A stretch of 64,000 nucleotides of DNA from Dyella sp. BiH032 (GCF_031954525.1 NZ_CP134867.1:620001-684000), one strand, 5' to 3'. Shown: positions 22,355 to 30,930, numbered from the stretch's first letter. Program-made: numbers and translations. Notes: generated by a model not told the origin, from the sequence alone.

Positions 22355-23083
22355 ATGAAACAGTTCATGGCGATGCTGGCTGGGCTGGCCATGGCGTGCG
22401 CGACGCATGCGCAATACGACGCCGGGGCCACGGTGGGGCTGGGCCAGGGCGCGCTGCTCAACAACCAGGTCATCGGCTCGAACGTGATGGGCGACGTGAT
22501 CGCGCACCAGGCGCGTGGCGCGGCCCCTGAGTCCCGGACAGCGATGCCGGTGGCGGAACGCGACCTCGCCGCGTTGCGTTATCGCCCTTCCGCCGCGGTG
22601 AGCCAGTCCGTGCTAGACCGCGTCGCACAGCAGTTCGGCGGCAATCATTCCAGTGAATATCGCCAGGCCCTCGTGCGCGACGGCGTACTGAACAAGTTCG
22701 ACACGCTTCTGCGCGACTACGGTTTCGCCAATCGCAACGTGGCCGATGCCTTCACTGCCTATCTCGTGTTGTCGTGGGAAGTAGTGAACGATCGCGATGC
22801 CGACGCCTACCGCGGCGGCATCGATGCGCTACGCACGCACATGCGCGCTGCCATGGCACGCAATCCGCGCATCGCTGCGCTCGCCGACGCGCAGAAGCAG
22901 GAGCTGGCGGAGACCTTCGGCTACCTCGCCATGATCGCGGCCGGCACGCGCAACCAGCTCGAGCGCAGCGGCGATCGCGCGGCGCTTGCCCGTCTGCAGG
23001 ACGGAGTGAACAGCACCGCGCGCAAGATGGGCGTAGACCTGCGTGCAGTCGCGATGACGCCGCAGGGTTTCGTCGCACGCTAG
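22355..23083 (+). CDS. Exported protein of a DUF6683-like family
   Basis: 242 residues with a signal peptide (MKQFMAMLAGLAMACATHA). The core LRYRPSAAVSQSVLDRVAQQFG...LRDYGFANRNVADAFTAYLVLSWEVVN resembles DUF6683 proteins of unknown function (recognised from memory, moderate certainty). GGAGG precedes the ATG. Being Sec-exported, it is not itself a typical T3SS effector; it could be a periplasmic helper. Separated from the upstream gene by a strong terminator, so its dose should be lower. Confidence 0.65.
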   Translation: MKQFMAMLAGLAMACATHAQYDAGATVGLGQGALLNNQVIGSNVMGDVIAHQARGAAPESRTAMPVAERDLAALRYRPSAAVSQSVLDRVAQQFGGNHSSEYRQALVRDGVLNKFDTLLRDYGFANRNVADAFTAYLVLSWEVVNDRDADAYRGGIDALRTHMRAAMARNPRIAALADAQKQELAETFGYLAMIAAGTRNQLERSGDRAALARLQDGVNSTARKMGVDLRAVAMTPQGFVAR

Positions 23084-23151
23084 GGAAACTCCCAGCTAGC
23101 CATCGCCGACATCGCGCGCGACAGTCGCGCCAGTCGATGAAGGGGATCGCC

Positions 23152-23745
23152 ATGAGCGAGACGGCGGAACGACGCGGTGCGGCGCGGAACTTGCCGGCCG
23201 GCGCCGGCGATGGCAGCGACAGCGAAGTGGCACGTGGCCGCCGCTTGCGGCTGCGCACACTCAGCTACGCGGACATCCCCTGGCTCAGCCTTCTCTACGC
23301 GCAGGCACCTGCCCAGCCGGTGCTGCTGGACGAGAGCCCGACGCGCTTCATCGAAGTCGCGGCGCTGGTCGCGCGCGTCAACCAGGTCTACGAACGACAT
23401 CGAGGCCTGGGCGTGTGGCGGGCCGATGCGCTCGAGGGTGGCTTCATCGGCACATTCTCGTTGATGCCGGTGGAATCGACGGGCGAGGTGGAAATCGGTG
23501 CGCGCCTGGCGCCGGAAGCATGGGGGCGCTGGTACGCGATCGAAGGCGGGCACTTGTTATGCCGGCGTGCGTTCGAGCTGCTGCATCTGCCGCGCGTGGT
23601 GGGTTATCTGCATCCAGACAATACGACCGGTGCGCTCATCCTCGGGCGACTGGGGTTCGCGGAAACCGGTTCGGCCGAGTACCGCGGACGCGCTGCGCGC
23701 CGCTTCGCGCTCGAAGCGACGAGCTGGCGCAAGGGCGCCTCGTGA
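23152..23745 (+). CDS. GNAT-family N-acetyltransferase
   Basis: 197 residues from MSETAERR, with AAGGGG eight nt upstream. RLRTLSYADIPWLSLLYAQ, GGFIGTFSLMPVESTGEVEIGARLAPEAWGRWYAIEGGHLLCRRAFELL and VVGYLHPDNTTGALILGRLGFAETGSAEYRG follow the RimJ/RimL-type GNAT fold, including the asparagine/G-rich acetyl-CoA end motif. The first ~30 residues are a disordered extension. Protein or small-molecule target unknown. Lies between T3SS genes, so it may modify a system component or be an effector; both are speculation. Confidence 0.75.
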   Translation: MSETAERRGAARNLPAGAGDGSDSEVARGRRLRLRTLSYADIPWLSLLYAQAPAQPVLLDESPTRFIEVAALVARVNQVYERHRGLGVWRADALEGGFIGTFSLMPVESTGEVEIGARLAPEAWGRWYAIEGGHLLCRRAFELLHLPRVVGYLHPDNTTGALILGRLGFAETGSAEYRGRAARRFALEATSWRKGAS

Positions 23746-23763
23746 TAAGCGCGCCTTCGACGT

Positions 23764-24417
23764 TCAAAGACGATGCACGATCCAGCCCGGCGGCACCGGC
23801 GCGGGCGCGTCGCCGCGTAGCGCGGCGCGCACCACCTCGTCGGGCGTGCTGCCGGGGCGCTGCCAGCGCTGGGCCAGGCGGCTGAGGATATCGCGCGTAT
23901 CGCGCGTGTAGGTGCCCTCCAGCTCGCCGCCCGCGTCTGAGCCGAGCTTGCCGGCGTATAGCGCACGCAACTGCGGATTGAGGTCGAACAACGCGAGCAG
24001 CTTGCGCACCGCGTCGGCGTACAGCGCCTCTTCGAGCATGGGGCGCTGGGTCTGCTGGCAATGCCACACGGTGAGATATTCGATTGGACCGAGCAGGCGC
24101 CGGCGATTGAGTGGGTTGAGCGCGGCGTCGCCGCTGGAGCTGCCCCAGGCGCTGAGGGGGCCGCTCGGCAGGTCCATGCGTTGCGCGGCGGTCGCCAGCA
24201 AGTCGGCCAGCAGTTGTTTCGCTTCCGTGTCTTCGCTCTCGGCGACGATCAGCAGAATCTTCAGGAACACCGGGTAAGCGTCATCGCCTAGCTGGCGCAC
24301 CAAGCGCTTGGCCAGGGCCAAGCGAAGCTCGACCGAAGGCTCCTGGCGCAACGCACCGATCAGGCGCCGGGTCGTCTCCAGCAGCGGGGCGGCCAGGGGT
24401 TGCAGCTGGGCGCTCAT
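23764..24417 (-). CDS. Unrecognised helical protein in the T3SS island
   Basis: 217 residues, Leu/Ala-rich helices throughout (LLETTRRLIGALRQEPSVELRLALAKRLVRQLGDDAYPVFLKILLIVAESEDTEAKQLLADLL), no signal peptide, Pro-rich C-terminus. Helical repeat character fits a gatekeeper-like or chaperone-like cytosolic factor, but there is no convincing match to SctW. Second gene of the leftward unit driven by the box at 24756, after a short gap. Confidence 0.65.
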   Translation of the reverse strand: MSAQLQPLAAPLLETTRRLIGALRQEPSVELRLALAKRLVRQLGDDAYPVFLKILLIVAESEDTEAKQLLADLLATAAQRMDLPSGPLSAWGSSSGDAALNPLNRRRLLGPIEYLTVWHCQQTQRPMLEEALYADAVRKLLALFDLNPQLRALYAGKLGSDAGGELEGTYTRDTRDILSRLAQRWQRPGSTPDEVVRAALRGDAPAPVPPGWIVHRL

Positions 24418-24444
24418 GCGCGGCGCTCGCCTTGCTTCGCCGGC

Positions 24445-24696
24445 TCAGCCGAGCGGGGCCAGGATGTGGCTGACGAGCTGATCGAGGTGTGCCGCGCCCG
24501 TCGGAGCCGTCACGCCAGAGGGGCCCAGCACGCGTTCGGCGGCGCTGGTGCCCGCCCACACGTCCAGGCCAAGCAGCTGGTTGCCGTTGCTCGCCTGCAG
24601 ACGTTGCGCGAGGCCCTGTCCGACCAGCGCCTGCGCGGCGCCGATGCCCTCGAGGGACGGCGCTAGCGGACGCGACTGGAGCTCGGAGAGGTTCAT
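24445..24696 (-). CDS. Small T3SS-regulon protein, unrecognised
   Basis: 83 residues from MNLSELQSRPLAPSLEGIGAAQALVGQGLAQRL. The start at 24696 (AGGTG four nt upstream) is preferred because the predicted -10 at 24728-24733 puts the transcript start near 24722, downstream of the alternative ATG at 24726. Soluble, Leu/Gln/Gly-rich, ending LDQLVSHILAPLG. Size and placement suit a secreted rod/needle-related protein or a chaperone. Divergent from sctU. Confidence 0.55.
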   Translation of the reverse strand: MNLSELQSRPLAPSLEGIGAAQALVGQGLAQRLQASNGNQLLGLDVWAGTSAAERVLGPSGVTAPTGAAHLDQLVSHILAPLG

Positions 24697-24727
24697 GGCA
24701 CCTGAAGTGGGTTCGATGCTTGGCATC

Positions 24728-24775
24728 AGTCTAGGTCTCGCATGGGCGCTGCATCAGCTGGGGTAATCCCTAGGT
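24728..24775 (-). promoter_or_regulatory. T3SS box and -10 between the 24696 gene and sctU
   Basis: AGCTGGGG-TAAT-CCCTAGGT at 24756-24775; leftward TAGACT -10-like hexamer at 24728-24733, centre to centre 35 bp. In the sctU direction no TANNNT is seen at that distance, so control of sctU from this box is uncertain. Confidence 0.6.
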
Positions 24776-24877
24776 GGTCGCCGGCGGCGGCCCCGTCCAC
24801 ACTGGCATTCAGGTCACGGTGCGCACCCAACGCGGGGGCGTAGCATCGGTTGACCGTCATGCACGAGCGGACTCCTC

Positions 24878-25951
24878 ATGGCCGGGCAGAACAAGGACAG
24901 CGGTGACCGCACCGAAAAACCCACCCCCAAGCGCCTGCGGGACGCCCGCAAGGAAGGCGACGTCCACAAGAGCCGCGAGCTGACCAGCACGGTTCTGGTC
25001 CTCGCGTGGCTGCTGATGGTGATGATGGGCATGCCGCTGATCCGGGCCCGGCTGACCGGATTGTTCGACACCGCCCTGCTCGGCCTCAATCAGCCATTTG
25101 GCCAGGCGCTGCATACGGTGGGCCTGGCCACGCTGGAAGGCTTTCTCTGGCTCACCCTGCCCTTTCTGCTCGGCGCCGTGGCCATCGGAGTGATGGTCGA
25201 ATTCCTGCAGGTGGGCCCGGTCTTCGCGCCCAAGAAACTCAAGCCCGACGCTAGCCGCCTCAATCCCGCCGAGGGCATCAAGCGGCTGTTCTCGCAGGAG
25301 AACCTCATCGAGGTGATCAAGGCCATCGCCAAGAGCGGCCTGCTGATCGGCCTGTTCGCATGGGTTCTGTTCGGCCTGGTGGGGCAGTTCGTCGAGTTGC
25401 CGTACGCCACGCCCGAAGCCATGGGCGAGGCGCACTGGGTCGCGGTGAAGCGCCTCGCCGCCGGTGTGATCTTCGTGTTCTTCTTCGTTTCCGTGCTCGA
25501 CGCGTTCTACCAGCGCTACGCGTACAGCAAGAAGATGAAAATGAGCCGGCGCGAGATCAAGCAGGAACTGAAGGACAACGAAGGCGATCCGATGATCAAG
25601 GGCCGCCGTCGCCAGCTGCATCAGGAGTGGTCGCAGCAGAACACGCTTGCCGGCGTGCGCAGCGCCAGCGTGGTGGTGACCAACCCCACCCATCTCGCGA
25701 TCGCCATCCGCTACCAGCAGGGCGAGGACGACCTGCCAGTAATCGTCGCCAAGGGCGAGGATCACGAGGCGGCGTTGATCCGCCAGGCCGCCGAAGAAGC
25801 CGGCGTGCCGATCATGCGCAACGTCACCCTGGCGCGCGGCCTGTACGAGAAAGTGGACGTGGACGACTACCTGCCGTCCGACTTCTTCGAGGCCGTGGCG
25901 GAGCTGCTGCGCTGGGCCGAATCCATCCGCGATTCGCGGGACGGCAAATAA
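24878..25951 (+). CDS. sctU: T3SS export apparatus switch protein SctU (HrcU/YscU)
   Basis: 357 residues, standard length. The N-terminal DRTEKPTPKRLRDARKEGDVHKSRE precedes four membrane helices, a linker with SRREIKQELKDNEGDPMIKGRRRQ, and the auto-cleavage motif NPTH (Asn269-His272) in VVVTNPTHLAIAIRY. Cleavage there switches substrate class from needle to translocators and effectors, working with SctP. Lone rightward gene, convergent with sctT and divergent from the small gene at 24696. Confidence 0.95.
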   Translation: MAGQNKDSGDRTEKPTPKRLRDARKEGDVHKSRELTSTVLVLAWLLMVMMGMPLIRARLTGLFDTALLGLNQPFGQALHTVGLATLEGFLWLTLPFLLGAVAIGVMVEFLQVGPVFAPKKLKPDASRLNPAEGIKRLFSQENLIEVIKAIAKSGLLIGLFAWVLFGLVGQFVELPYATPEAMGEAHWVAVKRLAAGVIFVFFFVSVLDAFYQRYAYSKKMKMSRREIKQELKDNEGDPMIKGRRRQLHQEWSQQNTLAGVRSASVVVTNPTHLAIAIRYQQGEDDLPVIVAKGEDHEAALIRQAAEEAGVPIMRNVTLARGLYEKVDVDDYLPSDFFEAVAELLRWAESIRDSRDGK

Positions 25952-25982
25952 GAGCGGCGGCCCTCATCGCGGATGCCATCGC

Positions 25983-26777
25983 CTAGAGAATGGACTGCAG
26001 TACCTTCAGCAACCCGCGATTCTCATACAGCTTGCGCATCACCACTTCCACCATGGCACCCAGGGCCAGCAGCAGCACCCAGCTGGATAGCCACGCCTTG
26101 ATCGGCATCGCCAGCGCGAACACGTTGAGCTGCTGCGCATAGCGGTTGACCAGGCCCAGCGCGATGTCCACCAGCGACATCACCACCAGGGCCGGCGCCG
26201 ACAACACCAGCACGGCCGTCATCAGGTAGTTGAACTGCCCGACGAAGAAATCCATGCCGCCCGCCTTCAGCGGCGGCAGCATGCTCGCCACGGGCCACAG
26301 CGCGTAGCTGGACATCAGCAGGTCCAGGAACACGGTGAACGCGCCGCTGACCATGAACAGCCACGTGGCCAGCTGCATCAGGAACACACTGGTCAGCGTG
26401 CTCTGCTGGCCGGCGATCGGGTCCATGTCCATCGCCATCGACGAGCCCGCCTTGGTATCCATCACCGCGCCGGCGGCGCCCAGCGCCCAGAACACCATGC
26501 CGAAGCAGAAGCCGATCAGCAGGCCGATGAATACCTCCTTGCCCAGCACCGCGATCCAGGTCGCCCCGGTCATCACCGTCATGGTGGGGCTGGCTGCCGC
26601 GGCGAGCGGATAGGCCAGGATCGCCAGGCTCACGTAGAAGCTGTTGCGCACCAGCGCGGGCACCGTTTCAGACGTCATCAGCGGCAGCACCAGGAACGCC
26701 GCGACGATGCGCGGCAGGGTCAGCGCCACGCCAGTGAGCTGGTCCCCCAGGAATTCGACCGGAAAGCTGCTCGCCAT
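25983..26777 (-). CDS. sctT: T3SS export apparatus protein SctT (HrcT/YscT)
   Basis: 264 residues, about six membrane helices. ALTLPRIVAAFLVLPLMTSETVPALVRNSFYVSLAILAYP and AVMDTKAGSSMAMDMDPIAGQQSTLTSVFLMQLATWLFMVSG are FliR/SctT family signatures. Part of the SctRST export gate. Last gene of the leftward sctQ-R-S-T unit; 7-bp gap from sctS. Confidence 0.95.
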   Translation of the reverse strand: MASSFPVEFLGDQLTGVALTLPRIVAAFLVLPLMTSETVPALVRNSFYVSLAILAYPLAAAASPTMTVMTGATWIAVLGKEVFIGLLIGFCFGMVFWALGAAGAVMDTKAGSSMAMDMDPIAGQQSTLTSVFLMQLATWLFMVSGAFTVFLDLLMSSYALWPVASMLPPLKAGGMDFFVGQFNYLMTAVLVLSAPALVVMSLVDIALGLVNRYAQQLNVFALAMPIKAWLSSWVLLLALGAMVEVVMRKLYENRGLLKVLQSIL

Positions 26778-26784
26778 CGTCGGC

Positions 26785-27051
26785 CTAATGCAGCATGCCC
26801 GGGAACCCGCTGAACAACCGGTCCGCGAACTTGTACAGCGTGCCGCCGAGCATGGCCGCCGTGCCCAGCAGGGCCACGACCACCACGATGAATTTCACCG
26901 CGTAGGGGAAGGTCTGTTCCTGGATCTGCGTGGCCGCCTGCAGGAACGCCACCAGCAGGCCGGCGATGGCGGCCGCGATGATCGGCGGCGCGGACAGCAC
27001 CAGCACCAGCCAGAGGGCTTCGCGGGCGAGCTGGATTTCCTGGTCGTACAT
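26785..27051 (-). CDS. sctS: T3SS export apparatus protein SctS (HrcS/YscS)
   Basis: 88 residues with two membrane helices: MYDQEIQLAREALWLVLVLSAPPIIAAAIAGLLVAFLQAATQIQEQTFPYAVKFIVVVVAL. The QIQEQT motif between helices is the FliQ/SctS signature. Sits between sctR and sctT with short gaps, the usual R-S-T order. Confidence 0.95.
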   Translation of the reverse strand: MYDQEIQLAREALWLVLVLSAPPIIAAAIAGLLVAFLQAATQIQEQTFPYAVKFIVVVVALLGTAAMLGGTLYKFADRLFSGFPGMLH

Positions 27052-27061
27052 GCGCCCCCCC

Positions 27062-27727
27062 CTATTGGTACGTCATCACGAGACCATGGATGAGCTTCGC
27101 CCATCCGCTGAGCAGCACGAACAGCAGCAGCTTGAACGGCAGCGACACCATGGTGGGCGACAGCATCATCATGCCCATCGCCAACAGGATGTTGGACACC
27201 ACCAGGTCGATGACAAGAAAGGGCAGGAACAGCAGGAAGCCGATCTGGAAGGCCTGGGTCAACTCGCTCACGGTGAACGCCGGCACGATCACCAGATAGT
27301 CGTCGGCCGTCAGATCCGCCTGGCGGTCCGGCGGCAGCAGGCGCTTGGCGCTCTGCAGGAAGAAGGCGCGCTCGCCTTCGTTGCTGTGCTTGATTAGAAA
27401 CCCGCGCAGGGGTTCCTTGCCGGACTGCACCAGTTGACCGAGCTTCTCCATGGTCATCGGACCGGGCGCCTGCGTGCTCATCTGCGTCTGCACGTCGCGG
27501 TAGCTGTCCATGATCACGGGGTTCATCACGTAGATCGACAGGATGATCGCCAGCCCGTTGATCACCACGTTGGGCGGCACCTGCTGCAGGCCCAGGGCGT
27601 TGCGCAGCAGGCTGAGCACCACCACGATCTTGGTGAAGGACGTGACCATCACCGCGACGAACGGCGCCATCGCCAGCGCCACCACCATGGTGATGACGAG
27701 CGCGGGCGAGAAACTATTGAAATCCAT
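27062..27727 (-). CDS. sctR: T3SS export apparatus protein SctR (HrcR/YscR)
   Basis: 221 residues from MDFNSFSPALVITMVVALAMAPFVAVMVTSFTKIVVVLSLLRNALGLQQVPPNVVINGLAIILSIYVM, a classic FliP/SctR sequence. The C-terminal FLPFLVIDLVVSNILLAMGMMMLSPTMVSLPFKLLLFVLLSGWAKL is equally diagnostic. Overlaps the end of sctQ by 14 bp, which sets the start; a longer frame to 27853 lies inside sctQ. Confidence 0.96.
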   Translation of the reverse strand: MDFNSFSPALVITMVVALAMAPFVAVMVTSFTKIVVVLSLLRNALGLQQVPPNVVINGLAIILSIYVMNPVIMDSYRDVQTQMSTQAPGPMTMEKLGQLVQSGKEPLRGFLIKHSNEGERAFFLQSAKRLLPPDRQADLTADDYLVIVPAFTVSELTQAFQIGFLLFLPFLVIDLVVSNILLAMGMMMLSPTMVSLPFKLLLFVLLSGWAKLIHGLVMTYQ

Positions 27728-28703
27728 GCTCACCTTCCCTTTGCGCGATGCGTACGCCAAGCCATTCGCCCAGCCGCAGCACCGAGCCCTCGCCGAAGCG
27801 GCGGCCGCCCAGCATGATTCCCACGGTGGCGCCGACCAGTGCGCCATCGGCATGCAGGAGGCTTCCCGGCCGCAATCCGCCCAGGTCGTCCAGGCTCATG
27901 CTCAATCGCGTCACCAGGAACAACGGGCGCGCTGCGTCGTGGCCGAACGCCAGCAACGGACGGCTCGATATCGTCCACTCGCCCTGCCGGCGCTGCACCG
28001 GCCAGCCCTCGGGCAGGCCGAATACATAGCGGGCGGCGTCCTCGTCCGGTTGCAAGCGGCCCTCGACCTCCGTCTCCTGGCCGATGACCATCATGTCGCC
28101 GGCGGCCAGCGCCGCGACCGCCGCCGCGTCGAGCGGGCGACCCGGGAGCAGAAGGCGCAGGGACAGCGAGGCCGCATCGCCGATGACCGCCGGGTAGGCC
28201 GCATCGCGACGCCACTCGGGCCGTGCCGCCAGGGCCTGCACGTCCGGTTCGGCCAGTCCGACCCAGCCACTCGTCGCCATGCCGTCGTGGCCTTGCCATA
28301 CGACGCTCAGCCACAGTTTGTCCCGTTCACCTCCCATCGGCAGGAAGTCCACGGGCAGCGCCGCCTGGCCGATCAAGGCATTCAGTGCCGCGACCAGTGG
28401 CTCGTGCGCGAGCGACCAGGCCAGGAGACGCGCGTCGCCTTCGTAGTCCTGCCAGCGCGCGTCGCCCAGCGGACTGTCGCCCTGCTCCCGTTCCAGCGCG
28501 AGCCAGAGCGAACCGTGGGCATGGTCCAACCGCACGCATGGCAGCCCGGCGGCATGGCGCTGTCCGCGTCCGGCATGCAGCGTCAGCACGCCCTCCGTGC
28601 TGGCGTGGGAAAGCGCATTGCCGCGCGATAGCAAGGCGCGCGCGGCGGCAAGCAGGCCTTCGCCCGGCGGGGACACGGCCGATACGGCCTCGATGGCGGC
28701 CAC
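27714..28703 (-). CDS. sctQ: T3SS cytoplasmic sorting platform protein SctQ (HrcQ/YscQ)
   Basis: 329 residues in one piece, not split as in the HrcQa/HrcQb arrangement. The C-terminal SpoA domain (SMSLDDLGGLRPGSLLHADGALVGATVGIMLGGRRFGEGSVLRLGEWLGVRI) is clear; the N-terminal two thirds are diverged, as usual. It forms the pods of the sorting platform with SctK and SctL. First structural gene downstream of the two-component genes, 3-bp gap, so probably one transcript with them. Confidence 0.9.
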   Translation of the reverse strand: MAAIEAVSAVSPPGEGLLAAARALLSRGNALSHASTEGVLTLHAGRGQRHAAGLPCVRLDHAHGSLWLALEREQGDSPLGDARWQDYEGDARLLAWSLAHEPLVAALNALIGQAALPVDFLPMGGERDKLWLSVVWQGHDGMATSGWVGLAEPDVQALAARPEWRRDAAYPAVIGDAASLSLRLLLPGRPLDAAAVAALAAGDMMVIGQETEVEGRLQPDEDAARYVFGLPEGWPVQRRQGEWTISSRPLLAFGHDAARPLFLVTRLSMSLDDLGGLRPGSLLHADGALVGATVGIMLGGRRFGEGSVLRLGEWLGVRIAQREGEHGFQ

Positions 28704-28706
28704 GCG

Positions 28707-29303
28707 TCAGCCCTGGCCCAGCACGGCGCGGGTGAGCTCGACCACGTTGTGCGCGCCGAGCTTGGCCATGAGATTGGCGCGGTGCAGTTCGACCGTCTTC
28801 GGGCTGATCTTGAGGTCGTCGGCGATCACCTTGTTGAGCTTGCCGCTCATGATGCCGTCCAGCACCTGGCGTTCACGCCGGGTGAGGTTCGCCAGCGCGC
28901 CCGACGCGGCCTGCGGCGCATGCGCCGACAGCGCGGACTGGATCGCCTCGATCAGCAGCGGCGCGTCGAATGGCTTCTCGATGAAATTGGCCGCGCCGTG
29001 GCGCATCGCGTCCACCGCCAGCGGTACGTCGCCATGGCCGGTGACGAAGATCAGCGGCAGCGACAAGCCGCGGTGCGCCAGTTCGCTCTGCAGCTCCAGT
29101 CCGCTCATGCCGGGCATGCGGATGTCGCTCACCACGCAGCTGCGCGCAGGCGCGGGATTGCGCGAGAGTTCCTTGAGCAGCGCCTCCGCGCTGGGAAAGG
29201 CATGCACCTCGAAGCCGGTCTGTTCCAGGATCCAGACGCAGGAATCGCGGAACTCCTGGTGATCGTCCACCAGGTAGATGCGGGTGCCTTGGGCAGATGT
29301 CAT
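28707..29303 (-). CDS. FixJ/NarL-type response regulator, candidate T3SS activator
   Basis: 198 residues. Receiver domain 1-120 with acidic pocket VDDH and phospho-acceptor Asp60 (VVSDIRMPGMSGLE), followed by a LuxR-type helix-turn-helix (LTRRERQVLDGIMSGKLNKVIADDLKISPKTVELHRANLMAKLGAHNVVELTRAVLG). The FixJ subgroup binds inverted repeats as dimers, which suits the 20-bp box found before five island units. Start overlaps the kinase stop as ATGA. Naming it the box-binding factor is inference from proximity. Confidence 0.92.
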   Translation of the reverse strand: MTSAQGTRIYLVDDHQEFRDSCVWILEQTGFEVHAFPSAEALLKELSRNPAPARSCVVSDIRMPGMSGLELQSELAHRGLSLPLIFVTGHGDVPLAVDAMRHGAANFIEKPFDAPLLIEAIQSALSAHAPQAASGALANLTRRERQVLDGIMSGKLNKVIADDLKISPKTVELHRANLMAKLGAHNVVELTRAVLGQG

Positions 29304-30409
29304 GCAGCGTTCCCTCGTGGCACGGTGAACGCCATGGCGCAGCCGCCGCGCCCTTCCGGGTTCGGTTCGGCGAACAGGCGTCCCTCGTGGTACTCGACGA
29401 TCGAGCGGCAGATGGCCAGGCCGATGCCCAGCCCATCGGGCTTGGTGGTGTACAGCGGCGTGAACAGCCGCTGCATGTCGGCGGCGCCGAGGCCGCAGCC
29501 CTGGTCCAGCACGCGGATCTCCACCATGCCGTCGTAGTCCAGCCGCGCGGTGACGCGGATGCTGCGGCGTGCCGGCGGCGTTTCGCGCATGGCCTCGATC
29601 GCGTTCTTGATCAGATTGAGCAACACCTGCTCGATCATCACGCGGTCGGCAAAGATCGGCGGCAGGTCGCCGGGCAGCTCGTTGACGATGGCGACCTGGA
29701 ACTGCTCGGCCTCCAGGCGCAGCAGCTCGATCACGCCGTGCACCAGCGCCCGCGCATCGAGGTTCTGCCGATACGGCTCGCGGCTGCGTACGAACTCGCG
29801 AATGCTGCCGATGATCTGCGCCGCGCGCTCAGCCTGCCGCCGTGCGAGGCGGATACCCTGCAGCAGGTGGCTGCCTTCGGGCGCAGCGCCGGCCAGCTGC
29901 TCGCAGCCGGCAAGGTAGTTCACGGCCGCGGCCAGGGGCTGGTTCAATTCATGCGCCAGCGTGGTCGCCATCTCGCCGACGCTCATCATCCGCGAGGTGG
30001 ACAGCAGCTGCTCGTGTTGTGCCTGGTGACGGCGCAGCAGGTCGATGCATTCGCTGATGTTGGTGATGAACAGCGCCTCGGCCGGCGCGCCCGTCGGCGG
30101 CTGGCCGTTCTCGATGCGGTACCAGCGCCGCGTCTGCGCGGCGTAATAGATCGGCTTGCCGCCTTGGCCGCTGGTCTGCTCGAACGCGCCGTCGAAGCGT
30201 TCGCGCGACAGTCCGCTGTCGGCCGGCGCGGCCTCGAACTGGGGGAACTCGTCGCGGAAGGCGGTGTTGTAGGCCAGAGCCGACCCGTCATGCTGGTCGA
30301 ACACGATGCAGGGCCAAGGTACCGCGTCGATCCATGCATATCCCTGGGCGGCATCGGCGCTCATCTTCCGTGCGGGCGGCGGCTTGCGGTCAATCCGGGT
30401 CACAGGCAT
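29300..30409 (-). CDS. Soluble PAS sensor histidine kinase
   Basis: 369 residues, no membrane segment. A PAS-like sensor occupies about residues 25-120 (YAWIDAVPWPCIVFDQHDGSALAYNTAF), then a HisKA domain with H-box MATTLAHELNQPLAAAVNYL (His153), and a HATPase_c domain (VLLNLIKNAIEAM; VLDQGCGLG; GLGIGLAICRSIVEYHEG). FixL/DctS-like family. With the regulator it forms a cytosolic two-component pair upstream of sctQRST. No heme-binding signature was identified, so the signal is unknown. Confidence 0.9.
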   Translation of the reverse strand: MPVTRIDRKPPPARKMSADAAQGYAWIDAVPWPCIVFDQHDGSALAYNTAFRDEFPQFEAAPADSGLSRERFDGAFEQTSGQGGKPIYYAAQTRRWYRIENGQPPTGAPAEALFITNISECIDLLRRHQAQHEQLLSTSRMMSVGEMATTLAHELNQPLAAAVNYLAGCEQLAGAAPEGSHLLQGIRLARRQAERAAQIIGSIREFVRSREPYRQNLDARALVHGVIELLRLEAEQFQVAIVNELPGDLPPIFADRVMIEQVLLNLIKNAIEAMRETPPARRSIRVTARLDYDGMVEIRVLDQGCGLGAADMQRLFTPLYTTKPDGLGIGLAICRSIVEYHEGRLFAEPNPEGRGGCAMAFTVPRGNAA

Positions 30410-30505
30410 CGTGACGGTCCTTCGATCAGGCGTGTTGCGATTCGTCCCCCAACGAATGACACGGCGGCCAAGTTTTACTGCGTCGTATTGAATAGGAATA
30501 ATGCC

Positions 30506-30838
30506 ATGAAGAGATTACTCCGCAACGTCATGGCCGGATTATCCTGGCCGTCCGTCGCATTAGCTGCCGATACGCCCGCGGGCGGCAGTCTCTGGTTCGG
30601 CCTTTTATTGCCGCTGATTGCGGTGTGCGCGGCCCTGGTTGCATGGCTCTGGTGGCTGCGCAAGGGGCAGGCGCTGCGCGGGTCCGGCGGTCCCCTCAAG
30701 GTGGTGCAGGCCCTGGCCGTAGGCGCCCGCGAGCGAGTCGTGGTGGTGGATGCGCAGGAGCGCCGGCTGGTCCTTGGCGTCACCGCGCAGCGCGTCGAGC
30801 TGATCGCCGAATTACGGCGTGATGACAACGCGAAATAG
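30506..30838 (+). CDS. FliO-like export gate assembly factor
   Basis: 110 residues: N-terminal signal-like segment (LSWPSVALAADTPAGG), one membrane helix (LWFGLLLPLIAVCAALVAWLWWL), then a small domain PLKVVQALAVGARERVVVVDAQERRLVLGVTAQRVELIAEL that has the FliO pattern. FliO helps assemble FliP/FliQ/FliR in flagella; injectisomes usually lack it. Location between the two-component genes and sctV argues it serves this T3SS. AGGA precedes the ATG by about ten nt. Family assignment by pattern only. Confidence 0.7.
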   Translation: MKRLLRNVMAGLSWPSVALAADTPAGGSLWFGLLLPLIAVCAALVAWLWWLRKGQALRGSGGPLKVVQALAVGARERVVVVDAQERRLVLGVTAQRVELIAELRRDDNAK

Positions 30839-30930
30839 CGTGATGAATATCACGTACCGGGCGTGATTCAAGCGAACGTTTCTATTATATGTGTCGCGTG
30901 AATTTCATATTCACAAAAATGAATCCTAAA

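Noticed and set aside
23078..23100. GCTAGGG-AAACT-CCCAGC before the acetyltransferase as another T3SS box
   Set aside because: Spacer is 5 instead of 4, the right half deviates from CCCTAG, part lies in the stop codon, and no -10 is found 35 bp downstream.
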